This document shows positions 1 to 5,554 of a stretch of DNA of 6,663 bases, piece by piece. Source of the DNA: Modestobacter sp. (GTDB taxonomy: Bacteria > Actinomycetota > Actinomycetes > Mycobacteriales > Geodermatophilaceae). Under the pieces are notes generated by a model. That model was not told the DNA's origin. It did no database searches and saw only the letters and a program-made list of their open reading frames with translations. Where the stretch lies: positions 1-6,663 of the forward strand of contig JAOPVN010000416.1 in assembly GCA_025966175.1 (NCBI GenBank). The letters run 5' to 3'. Both the position numbers and the translations under genes were made by a program. The first letter of the stretch is position 1; each line of letters begins with the position of its first letter.

Positions 1-180
1 GACGACCGCACGTCGCTGGCGGACGAGCTCCGCGAGCGGTACGACGGCGGTGAGAGCATCCGCTCGCTGGCGACCTCGACCAACCGCTCCTACGGGTTCG
101 TCCACCGCCTGCTGTCGGAGTCGGGCGCGACCTTGCGCGGCCGGGGTGGCGCGAACCGGAACGCGAAGAAGACTGCGTGA
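1..180 (+). CDS. Small helix-turn-helix DNA-binding protein (5' end cut by window)
   Basis: Frame 1 is open from the first base and gives 59 residues before TGA at 178-180. The start codon lies off the left edge; proteins of this type are about 60-75 residues, so probably only a few residues are missing. The visible part runs from a charged helix (LADELRERYDGG) into a compact HTH (about residues 19-41, SIRSLATSTNRSYGFVHRLL), then a basic glycine/arginine tail (LRGRGG, ending NRNAKKTA). The tail suggests DNA contact. It resembles the short actinobacterial HTH family that includes M. tuberculosis Rv1473A, which from memory lies near an ABC-F gene and aconitase. The target DNA is unknown. Its last four bases (GTGA) contain the GTG start of the next gene, so the two are probably co-transcribed and translationally coupled. 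The family call is fairly sure; a regulatory role is inferred. Confidence 0.8.
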   Translation, partial: DDRTSLADELRERYDGGESIRSLATSTNRSYGFVHRLLSESGATLRGRGGANRNAKKTA

Positions 181-953
181 GCGCTCCGCAGCAGAACGGG
201 TGGGTGCGGACGACGCGGGACGGGGCCGTCCTCACCGTCACCCTGGACCGGGCCGACCAGCTCAACGCGCAGACCCCGGCCACCTGGGCGGCGCTGCGCG
301 CCGTCGGGGACGGGCTGGACGACGACGTCCGGGTGGTCGTCGTCCGCGGCGAAGGGCGGTCGTTCTCGGCCGGCCTGGATCGCAGCCTCTTCACTTCTCA
401 GCCCGGGTTGTCCGGCGGGTTGGGCGAGCTCGGGGCGATGCCCGCCGACCTGGCCCAGGAGCGGATCCGCGGCTACCAGGCGGCCTTCCGCTGGTTGCGC
501 TCCCCGGGCGTCGTGTCGGTGGCTGCCGTCCAGGGGCATGCGATCGGGGCCGGCGCCCAGCTGGCGCTCGCCTGTGACCTGCGGGTCCTCGCATCGGACG
601 CGCAGCTCCGGCTGCCCGAGGCCAGCCTTGGGCTGGTGCCCGACCTGACCGGCACCAGCACCCTGGTCGAGCTGGTCGGCTACAGCCGGGCGGTGGAGAT
701 CTGCCTGACGGGCCGGGCGGTCGGTGCCGCGGAGGCGGTCTCGATCGGGTTGGCCAACGTCGCCGTCCCCCTCGACCAGCTGGACGCGACCGTCGCCGAC
801 CTGACCGCCGCGCTGCTCGGCCCGGACGTCGGGGCCAGCCGGGAGACCCTCGCGCTGATCCGGTCCGCGGTGCGCAACGACCCCGAGCAGCAGGACGCGG
901 CCGAGCGCGCCGCCCAGGTCCGTCGGCTCGGTGCGCTCGCCAGGAGAGACTGA
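177..953 (+). CDS. Enoyl-CoA hydratase/isomerase (crotonase) family protein
   Basis: This 258-residue protein has the usual length of a single-domain crotonase, which acts on acyl-CoA thioesters in the cytoplasm. The first oxyanion-hole segment is FSAGLD (residues 63-68) and the second is GHAIGAGAQLALACD (120-134). Aligned by eye to rat enoyl-CoA hydratase, the catalytic Glu of the CELA segment (Glu144) is Gln128 here, whereas the second catalytic Glu (Glu164) is kept as Glu148 in LPEASLG. A two-Glu hydratase mechanism is therefore doubtful; isomerase, thioesterase or another crotonase reaction is possible, and the substrate cannot be read from sequence. GTG at 177 is chosen because it overlaps the upstream HTH stop (GTGA) and follows a purine-rich GAAGAAGA at 165-172. 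The gene is probably the distal member of a two-gene or longer operon with the HTH gene. Family call is firm; specific reaction unknown. Confidence 0.9.
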   Translation: MSAPQQNGWVRTTRDGAVLTVTLDRADQLNAQTPATWAALRAVGDGLDDDVRVVVVRGEGRSFSAGLDRSLFTSQPGLSGGLGELGAMPADLAQERIRGYQAAFRWLRSPGVVSVAAVQGHAIGAGAQLALACDLRVLASDAQLRLPEASLGLVPDLTGTSTLVELVGYSRAVEICLTGRAVGAAEAVSIGLANVAVPLDQLDATVADLTAALLGPDVGASRETLALIRSAVRNDPEQQDAAERAAQVRRLGALARRD

Positions 954-958
954 CCGTC

Positions 959-1013
959 GCGGAACAAGGCGACCACTCCTGCTGTTCCGCTGTTGATTAC
1001 GTGGTTACAGCAG
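959..1013 (+). promoter_or_regulatory. Two overlapping, mutually exclusive inverted repeats in the leader of the ABC transporter gene
   Basis: GCGGAACA at 959-966 is perfectly complementary to TGTTCCGC at 983-990 (8-bp arms, 16-base spacer). CTGCTGT at 979-985 is perfectly complementary to ACAGCAG at 1007-1013 (7-bp arms, 21-base spacer). The arms share bases 983-985, so only one RNA stem can form at a time. The segment starts 5 bases after the crotonase stop and ends 28 bases before the ABC start. It could be a terminator for the upstream operon, a protein operator, or an attenuator-like leader. No T-tract follows either stem, and no good -35/-10 pair is visible, although 991-1009 is the least GC-rich stretch. 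Arms of this length can occur by chance in GC-rich DNA. Confidence 0.3.
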
Positions 1014-1027
1014 TAGGGGTCGCAGCA

Positions 1028-1045
1028 ATGAGGTACGTGCCATGA
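1028..1045 (+). other. Possible five-codon leader ORF overlapping the ABC transporter start
   Basis: ATG at 1028 is followed by four sense codons (peptide MRYVP), and its TGA stop at 1043-1045 overlaps the ATG of the transporter gene (ATGA at 1042-1045). A Shine-Dalgarno-like AGGGG at 1015-1019 sits 8 bases upstream of this ATG. The arrangement would allow translational coupling or leader-peptide control. The ORF is so short that it may be coincidental, because the same bases also carry the GAGGT ribosome-binding site of the transporter. Confidence 0.15.
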
Positions 1046-2940
1046 GCTCACCGATGACCTCCATGGCCGCCATGCGGTCGTTCAGCCGCGACTCGTCCGT
1101 GACGTCCCGCGAGATCCCCAAGGGCACGGTGCGCCGGATCCTCGGCATCGCCGGGCCCTACCGGCGCGAGCTGATCGGGTTCCTGTCGCTGGTGGTCTTC
1201 TCCGCCGTGATCGGCGTGGTCACCCCGCTGCTCGCCGGGGACATCGTCAACCGGATCGCGAAGCTGACCGGGACGGCGGGGGACGTCGTCCGGATCGCGC
1301 TGTTCATCGCCGGTCTGGCCGTGCTCGATGCCGCCAGCTCGCTGGTCCAGCGCTGGTACTCCGCCCGGATCGGTGAGGGCGTCATCTACGACCTGCGAAG
1401 CCGGGTCTTCGAGCACGTCCAGCGGATGCCGGTCGCCTTCTTCACCCGCACCCAGACCGGGGCGCTGGTCAGCCGGCTCAACAACGACGTCATCGGTGCG
1501 CAGCGCGCGTTCACCTCGACGCTGTCCGGGGTGGTCTCCAACGTGATCGCCCTGGTGCTGACCGCCGGTGTCATGTTCAGCCTGTCCTGGCAGATCACCC
1601 TCCTCTCGATCGTGATGGTGCCGCTGTTCGTGCTGCCGGCCCAGCGGATCGGCAAGCGGCTGCAGGAGATCACCCGGGAGTCCTACGGGCTCAACGCGTC
1701 GATGAACGCGACGATGACCGAGCGGTTCAACGTGGCCGGAGCGCTGCTGGTCAAGCTGTTCGGGCGGCCGGAGGCGGAAGCGGAGTCCTTCCGCGGCCGG
1801 GCCTCCCGGGTCCGCGACATCGGCGTGCTGTCGGCGATGTACGGACGGGTCTTCTTCACCTCCCTCACCCTGGTCGCCGCACTGGCCACCGCGCTGGTCT
1901 ACGGCCTGGGTGGGTGGCTGGCGTTCACCGGGTCGCTGTCGGCCGGGGACGTCGTCGCACTGGCGCTGCTGCTGTCCCGGCTCTACGGGCCGCTGACCGC
2001 GCTGGCCAACGTGCGGGTCGACGTGATGAGCGCGCTGGTCAGTTTCGACCGGGTCTTCGAGGTGCTCGATCTGCAGCCGATGATCGCCGAGGCGTCCGAC
2101 GCGGTGCCGGTGCCGGCCGCGGACCGGTCGATCGCCTTCGATCACGTGTCGTTCCGCTACCCGTCGCCTGCGGACGTGTCGTTGGCGTCGCTCGAGGACG
2201 TCGCCGTCCCCGAGCAGCACGCGTCGACGGACGTGCTGCACGACGTGTCCTTCCGCGCCGAGCCCGGGCAGCTGATCGCCCTGGTGGGCACCTCGGGTGC
2301 CGGCAAGTCGACGATCGCGAGCCTGGTGTCCCGGCTCTACGACGTCACCGAGGGCGCGGTGCGGGTCGGTGGGGTCGACGTCCGGCAGGCCACCAGCGGT
2401 TCGCTGCGCGACGCGATCGGCGTCGTCAGCCAGGACTCACACCTCTTCCACGACACGATCGGTGCGAACCTGCGCTACGCGAAGCCGGAGGCGACCGAGG
2501 AGGAGCTGTGGTCGGCGCTGACCGGCGCCCGGATCGCTGCCCTGGTGCACTCGCTGCCCGACGGGCTGGACACCGTGGTCGGCGACCGCGGCTACCGGAT
2601 GTCGGGTGGGGAGAAGCAGCGGCTGGCGATCGCCCGGGTGTTGCTCAAGGCGCCGGGGATCGTGATCCTGGACGAGGCGACGGCGCACCTGGACAGCGAG
2701 TCGGAGGTGGCGGTGCAGCACGCACTGGACGCCGCCCTGGCCGGCCGGACGTCGCTGGTCATCGCGCACCGGTTGTCGACCATCCGGGGTGCCGACCAGA
2801 TCCTGGTCGTGGACGACGGCCGGATCGTCGAGCGCGGTACCCACGAGGAGCTGCTGGCCGCCGGAGGTCACTACGCGGACCTCTACCGCACCCAGTTCGC
2901 ACCCGCCGAGGCCGGGCGGGGTCAGACCGCCGCCGTGTGA
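1042..2940 (+). CDS. ABC exporter half-transporter (fused transmembrane and ATPase domains, MsbA-like)
   Basis: This is a complete 632-residue half-exporter with the membrane domain at the N-terminus and the ATPase at the C-terminus; such proteins work as dimers in the cytoplasmic membrane, using ATP to export lipids, drugs or peptides. The membrane domain (about 40-325) has hydrophobic stretches near 44-65, 83-103, 160-200 and 270-315. In the ATPase I see the A-loop Tyr373, Walker A GTSGAGKST (416-424), Q-loop Gln464, signature MSGGE (520-524), Walker B ending LDE (543-545) and H-loop His576, so it should hydrolyse ATP. About 18 extra residues lie between Tyr373 and the VLHDVSF strand (398-404). 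ATG 1042 is preferred over Met5 or Met8 because GAGGT at 1030-1034 lies 7 bases upstream. No partner half-transporter is adjacent, so a homodimer is likely. Substrate cannot be inferred. Confidence 0.95.
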   Translation: MSSPMTSMAAMRSFSRDSSVTSREIPKGTVRRILGIAGPYRRELIGFLSLVVFSAVIGVVTPLLAGDIVNRIAKLTGTAGDVVRIALFIAGLAVLDAASSLVQRWYSARIGEGVIYDLRSRVFEHVQRMPVAFFTRTQTGALVSRLNNDVIGAQRAFTSTLSGVVSNVIALVLTAGVMFSLSWQITLLSIVMVPLFVLPAQRIGKRLQEITRESYGLNASMNATMTERFNVAGALLVKLFGRPEAEAESFRGRASRVRDIGVLSAMYGRVFFTSLTLVAALATALVYGLGGWLAFTGSLSAGDVVALALLLSRLYGPLTALANVRVDVMSALVSFDRVFEVLDLQPMIAEASDAVPVPAADRSIAFDHVSFRYPSPADVSLASLEDVAVPEQHASTDVLHDVSFRAEPGQLIALVGTSGAGKSTIASLVSRLYDVTEGAVRVGGVDVRQATSGSLRDAIGVVSQDSHLFHDTIGANLRYAKPEATEEELWSALTGARIAALVHSLPDGLDTVVGDRGYRMSGGEKQRLAIARVLLKAPGIVILDEATAHLDSESEVAVQHALDAALAGRTSLVIAHRLSTIRGADQILVVDDGRIVERGTHEELLAAGGHYADLYRTQFAPAEAGRGQTAAV

Positions 2941-3023
2941 CCGGCGCGTGGTCGGCCGGAGACGCTGGGTCGCGCCGCGCCCCGCAGCATGGTCTGCCGT
3001 GCGGCGACGTGGGACGTTGGGGA

Positions 3024-3043
3024 CTGGCGACAACAGTCGCCAG
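3024..3043 (+). repeat. Perfect 8-bp hairpin upstream of the 89-residue protein gene
   Basis: CTGGCGAC (3024-3031) and GTCGCCAG (3036-3043) form a perfect 8-bp stem with the four-base loop AACA. It lies 84 bases after the ABC stop and 23 bases before the ATG at 3067. No U-tract follows, so it is either a GC-type terminator for the ABC gene, a 5'-UTR structure, or an operator. An upstream GCGGCGAC (3001-3008) could pair through its GGCGAC with the right arm, or with GTCGCGCCGC (2969-2978, one bulged G), so alternative folds exist. Confidence 0.45.
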
Positions 3044-3057
3044 ACCTCCCCGAGAAC

Positions 3058-3061
3058 AGGG
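3058..3061 (+). promoter_or_regulatory. Ribosome-binding site deciding the ATG 3067 start
   Basis: AGGG lies 5 bases upstream of ATG 3067. It favours this start over the in-frame ATG 2989, which would add 26 residues of atypical composition (three Trp-rich and polar segments) and place the perfect hairpin inside coding sequence. Confidence 0.45.
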
Positions 3062-3066
3062 TCTCC

Positions 3067-3336
3067 ATGACCACTCAGATCAGGCAGTCCGTCGCCTCCG
3101 GCAAGCCCTACCCCGTGACGGCGCCTCCCGGCGGAGGCTCCGCCTCGCTGGACCTCTTCCTCGGCGACGCCGAGTTCACCATCGAGGGCGGCCTGCCGAT
3201 CCGGGGGCACGGCGTCCGGCACGGGGACCTGGTCCGCTTTCACGAGAAGGACCACCTCGGCGGCAAGGACGTCCGGGTCTGGCTGGTCGCTCAGCGGGAC
3301 GGCGCATTCATGGCGGAGAGCGTCTCGGCGTTCTGA
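3067..3336 (+). CDS. Unrecognised 89-residue protein
   Basis: I do not recognise this family. The predicted protein is small and soluble, with no signal peptide, membrane segment or cysteine. After a polar N-terminus (residues 1-17) come a Gly/Pro-rich turn (PPGGGSA, about 19-25) and alternating hydrophobic stretches that look like beta strands: LDLFLG, EFTIEG, DLVRFHEK, VRVWLVAQ and AFMAESVSAF. A small beta-barrel is plausible but inferred. Histidines cluster at GHGVRHGD and FHEKDH in the middle. Codon third positions are strongly G/C like the neighbours, supporting real coding. The gene stands alone, with 126 bases before it and 175 after it, each containing inverted repeats, so it is probably its own transcription unit. 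An in-frame ATG at 2989 is the alternative start. Confidence 0.65.
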   Translation: MTTQIRQSVASGKPYPVTAPPGGGSASLDLFLGDAEFTIEGGLPIRGHGVRHGDLVRFHEKDHLGGKDVRVWLVAQRDGAFMAESVSAF

Positions 3337-3340
3337 GCCC

Positions 3341-3354
3341 GCCGGTCCGCCGGC
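3341..3354 (+). terminator. Short GC hairpin right after the 89-residue protein gene
   Basis: GCCGG (3341-3345) pairs with CCGGC (3350-3354) around a four-base loop TCCG, starting 4 bases after the TGA at 3334-3336. It lacks a U-tract. The position suits a terminator, but a 5-bp GC stem is easily found by chance in such DNA. Confidence 0.25.
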
Positions 3355-3391
3355 CGGATTGTGCTCGTCGCGTCGCTGACGGTGACCGTTG

Positions 3392-3439
3392 CGCGCCGTC
3401 GTCGCCCGGACGCGGAGAACGCGCTGGCACGACGGCGCG
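3392..3439 (+). repeat. 11-bp perfect inverted repeat with nested small stem
   Basis: CGCGCCGTCGT (3392-3402) and ACGACGGCGCG (3429-3439) are perfect reverse complements separated by 26 bases. Inside the spacer, CGCG (3411-3414) and CGCG (3420-3423) flank the loop GAGAA, so an RNA could form a two-level stem-loop. It lies between the 89-residue protein gene (stop 3336) and the NTF2-like gene (start 3512). It may be a terminator, a regulator binding site, or a structured leader. Such long arms are less likely to be random than the other repeats here. Confidence 0.45.
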
Positions 3440-3500
3440 GGGTCGGCGCTGCTCCAGAGCCGCGCACTAGCGTCACTCCTGACCCACACGCACCACCGGC

Positions 3501-3505
3501 AGGAG
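3501..3505 (+). promoter_or_regulatory. Ribosome-binding site deciding the GTG 3512 start
   Basis: AGGAG lies 6 bases upstream of GTG 3512, an almost ideal Shine-Dalgarno placement. It rules in favour of the GTG over the in-frame ATG 3389, which would add 41 residues (rich in Arg and His, unlike the family) and would read through the inverted repeat at 3392-3439. A TAGCGT at 3468-3473 could be a -10 box, but I see no matching -35. Confidence 0.7.
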
Positions 3506-3511
3506 CAGTTC

Positions 3512-3979
3512 GTGAGCGCAGGCCATCCGCAGGACACCCAGATCCGGGCGCTCTACGCCCGCTTCCTCGCCGGGTGGAACCAGCGCAGCGGCGTCACCGT
3601 CTCCTCCGTCTTCGCCGACGACGGCGAGATGGTCGACCTCGACGGCACCCTGCGCAGCGGCCGGCTGACCATTGCCGCCGACATGCGGCGACTGTTCTCC
3701 GACCACGCCACCCCGACCTTCGTCGGTCTGGTCCGCTCGGTGCGTCGGCTGACCGAGGGCGTGGCCGTGCTGCACGCGGTCGCCGGCATGGTGCCGCCCG
3801 GTGCGGAGGCGCTGGAGCCGGCGCTGCACACGGTCCACGTCCTCACCGCGGTCGAGGACCGCGGTCGCTGGAAGATCGCCGTCCTGCAGAGCACCCCGGC
3901 CCGGTACGGCGGCCGGGCCGATGCCGTCGCCGCGCTCACCGCGGAGCTGGAGGCGGCCCGGTCGGAGCCGGCCCGATGA
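3512..3979 (+). CDS. NTF2-like (SnoaL/DUF4440, SgcJ/EcaC-type) family protein
   Basis: With the GTG start the protein has 155 residues, normal for a single NTF2-like cone domain. The pattern fits the SgcJ/EcaC group: an N-terminal helix (QIRALYARFLAGWN), a first strand pair with FADDGEMVDLDG, then GRLTIAADMRRLF, a strand set ending in TVHVLTAVEDRGRWKIAVLQSTP, and a helical C-terminal tail ending in EPAR. Members bind small hydrophobic ligands and some act as isomerases or cyclases; the 'oxidoreductase' label used in databases is not backed by a visible cofactor motif. I cannot point to a catalytic residue or ligand. Its stop overlaps the start of the sulfurtransferase gene by 4 bases (ATGA at 3976-3979), so the two are almost certainly co-translated. 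Family confidence is good; function is unknown. Confidence 0.8.
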   Translation: MSAGHPQDTQIRALYARFLAGWNQRSGVTVSSVFADDGEMVDLDGTLRSGRLTIAADMRRLFSDHATPTFVGLVRSVRRLTEGVAVLHAVAGMVPPGAEALEPALHTVHVLTAVEDRGRWKIAVLQSTPARYGGRADAVAALTAELEAARSEPAR

Positions 3980-4797
3980 CGGTGCTGACGACGGCGGAGC
4001 GGCTGCTGGCCGAGCCGGGGGACGTCGTCCTGCTCGATGTCCGCTGGGCGCTCGGCGACCCGCACGGGCACGAGCACTACCGCGCCGGTCACCTGCCGGG
4101 TGCGGTCTTCGTCGACCTCGAGACCGAGCTCTCTGCACCGGCGTCCGTGGCCGAGGGGCGCCATCCGCTCCCGTCGTTACAGGCGCTGCAGTCAGCGGCG
4201 CGGCGGTGGGGGCTCAAGCAGGACTCGAGGGTCGTCGTCTACGACGCCACCGGTGGCCTCGCGGCCGCCCGGGCCTGGTGGCTGCTGCGCTGGGGCGGGC
4301 TGGCCGACGTGACGATCCTGGACGGCGGGCTCGCGGCCTGGACCGCGGCCGGCGGGCAACTGGAGACCGGCGACGTCGAGCCCACGGCGGGGACCGCGAC
4401 TCTCACCGGCGGCGGGATGCCGGTGCTGACCGCTGACGAGGCAGCGACGCTGGCCGACGGCGGCGGTGTGCTGCTCGACGCGCGGGCCGGTGAGCGGTAC
4501 CGCGGTGAGGTCGAGCCGGTCGACCCGCGGGCAGGGCACGTGCCCGGAGCGGTCAGCGCGCCGACCGCGGAGAACCTGGACCCCGTCGGACAGTTCCGTA
4601 CAGCGGCTGTACTCGGCGAGCGCTTTGCGGCCCTGGGCATCGAACCCGGGTCGAGGGTCGGGGTCTACTGCGGCTCCGGCGTGACCGCCGCGCACGAGGT
4701 GGCTGCGCTGGCGGAGGCCGGCATCCAGGCGGCGCTGTGGCCGGGCTCCTGGTCCCAGTGGTCCGCCGACCCCGCCCGCCCGGTGGCTACCGCGTAA
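3976..4797 (+). CDS. Two-domain sulfurtransferase (3-mercaptopyruvate sulfurtransferase-like rhodanese)
   Basis: The 273-residue protein has two rhodanese domains, the usual size for this family. The N-terminal domain (about 5-128) is inactive: its active-site loop reads YDATGG, with Asp90 in the Cys position. It includes the typical HYRAGHLPGAVFVDLE. The C-terminal domain (about 148-268) has RYRGEVEPVDPRAGHVPGA and the catalytic loop CGSGVTA with Cys232. A CGSGV loop is associated with 3-mercaptopyruvate sulfurtransferases, whereas thiosulfate rhodaneses usually have CRKGVT; this specificity is inferred from the loop alone. The enzyme would pass sulfur from a donor to cyanide, thiols or proteins in the cytoplasm. 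The ATG overlaps the upstream NTF2-like gene stop (ATGA). Leu68 is encoded by TTA (4177-4179), the only TTA codon I find in any gene of the window. A convergent terminator follows the TAA stop. Confidence 0.92.
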   Translation: MTVLTTAERLLAEPGDVVLLDVRWALGDPHGHEHYRAGHLPGAVFVDLETELSAPASVAEGRHPLPSLQALQSAARRWGLKQDSRVVVYDATGGLAAARAWWLLRWGGLADVTILDGGLAAWTAAGGQLETGDVEPTAGTATLTGGGMPVLTADEAATLADGGGVLLDARAGERYRGEVEPVDPRAGHVPGAVSAPTAENLDPVGQFRTAAVLGERFAALGIEPGSRVGVYCGSGVTAAHEVAALAEAGIQAALWPGSWSQWSADPARPVATA

Positions 4798-4800
4798 GGA

Positions 4801-4849
4801 CCCCGTCCTCCCCACCCTTCGCAAGCTCAGGGCGGTGCCCTGGACGGGG
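4801..4849. terminator. Convergent (bidirectional) nested hairpin terminator
   Basis: CCCCGTCC (4801-4808) and GGACGGGG (4842-4849) form an 8-bp outer stem, 3 bases after the sulfurtransferase stop and 6 bases from the stop of the minus-strand CbiX gene. Inside, CAGGGC (4828-4833) and GCCCTG (4837-4842) make a 6-bp hairpin with the loop GGT; it shares G4842 with the outer stem. There is no U-tract, common for actinobacterial terminators. The position between two converging genes supports a terminator for both strands. Confidence 0.6.
4815..4832. repeat. REP-like palindrome in the convergent gap
   Basis: CCCTTCGCAAGCTCAGGG is an imperfect palindrome. Read on the minus strand (CCCTGAGCTTGCGAAGGG), outer CCCT/AAGG-type pairs and an inner GC/GC pair enclose two tandem G-A mismatches and a TT loop. 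It closely resembles the widespread extragenic repeat CCCTGAGCCTGTCGAAGGG that I recall from many GC-rich bacteria. Only one copy is present here, so repeat status rests on that resemblance. Confidence 0.45.
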
Positions 4850-4855
4850 CCAGGG

Positions 4856-5554
4856 TCAGGCGGCGAGGGCGGCGTCGTAGCGGTCGAGCAGGACGGCGGC
4901 GATCCGCTCGTCGGGCAGCAATGGCGCCGTGACGCAATCGGCACCGGCACCCTGGAGCTTGTCGTGGAAGTGTCCCGGGGCCAGCAGATAGGCAGCGACC
5001 ACCACCCGCTCCGCGCCGGCCTTCCGCGCAGCGGTGACGGCGTCGGCCACGGTGGGCTGCGCCGCCGATCCGTAGCCGGTGGTGACCGGCCCGGCCCAGT
5101 CCCGCTGCAGCAGGTCCGCGGTGCCCTCCACGTCGGCCACCGAGCGGGGGTCGCTCGAACCGGCGGCGGCGAGCACGATCGCGGTGTTCGGGTCCCGCCG
5201 GTCGGCGCCGGCGGTGACCAGCCGGTCGGTGAGGACGGCGACCAGTCGCTCGTCCGGCCCGAGCGGCCGAGCCGCGACGGCCGAGGGGTGCTCGGCGACG
5301 GCACCGGCGATGTCGACGTGCACGTGGTACCCGCCCGACAGCAGCAGCGGGACGACGACCGCGGGCGTGCCGGACGAGGCCAGGTCCCGGACGACGTCCA
5401 CGACCGTCGGTGGCTGCACGTCCACGAACGCCGCCGTGGTCCGCAGTCCCGGGCGCAGCGCGCGGGCGGCCAGAGCCAGCTCACCGATCAGCCGGCGCCC
5501 GGTCGGATTGCGGGTGCCGTGGGCACAGGCGACGAGCACCGGGGAAGGCTCCAT
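4856..5554 (-). CDS. CbiX/SirB-like sirohydrochlorin chelatase family protein
   Basis: The 232-residue protein is a two-half CbiX-type chelatase. This family inserts Fe2+ into sirohydrochlorin to make siroheme, or Co2+ or Ni2+ for cobalamin or F430-type cofactors, in the cytoplasm. The N-terminal half has CAHGTRNP (residues 10-17, His12) and LLLSGGYHVHVDI (70-82, His77 and His79), matching the two metal-binding histidines of the family. The C-terminal half repeats the fold (about 124-232) but has AAGSSDP at 130-136 in place of the His-Gly motif, with GHFHDK (194-199) kept. Thus only the N-terminal site looks complete, as known for long CbiX/SirB. The metal cannot be told from sequence. The ATG (5552-5554) shares its A with the upstream SDR stop (TGATG), so translation is coupled and no separate Shine-Dalgarno is seen. 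No siroheme-enzyme gene is in the window. Confidence 0.85.
   Translation of the reverse strand: MEPSPVLVACAHGTRNPTGRRLIGELALAARALRPGLRTTAAFVDVQPPTVVDVVRDLASSGTPAVVVPLLLSGGYHVHVDIAGAVAEHPSAVAARPLGPDERLVAVLTDRLVTAGADRRDPNTAIVLAAAGSSDPRSVADVEGTADLLQRDWAGPVTTGYGSAAQPTVADAVTAARKAGAERVVVAAYLLAPGHFHDKLQGAGADCVTAPLLPDERIAAVLLDRYDAALAA

Noticed and set aside
1048..2241. 397-codon open frame on the minus strand opposite the ABC exporter
   Set aside because: It is rich in Arg, Gln, His, Asp and Gly with no fold or motif, and lies wholly antisense to a gene with every ABC motif. Long antisense frames are expected at this GC content.
2941..2959. CCGGC/GCCGG inverted repeat right after the ABC stop as a terminator
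   Set aside because: Only 5 bp with a nine-base loop and no U-tract; such pairs are frequent by chance in this DNA.
2989..3066. Upstream ATG extension of the 89-residue protein by 26 residues
   Set aside because: It would put the perfect hairpin inside coding sequence, has unusual composition, and lacks a Shine-Dalgarno as good as AGGG at 3058-3061. It is not fully excluded.
1914..3470. 518-codon plus-strand frame overlapping the ABC gene end and the small-protein gene
   Set aside because: Arg/Gly/Ala-rich low-complexity translation without motifs; it overlaps three better-supported features in another frame.
3389..3511. Upstream ATG extension of the NTF2-like protein by 41 residues
   Set aside because: The extension matches no part of the NTF2-like domain, crosses the 11-bp inverted repeat, and a near-ideal AGGAG site precedes GTG 3512.
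4192..5484. 430-codon minus-strand frame spanning the convergent gap
   Set aside because: Its translation is Ser/Pro/Arg-rich and crosses the sulfurtransferase and CbiX genes, both identified by active-site motifs, in the wrong frame.
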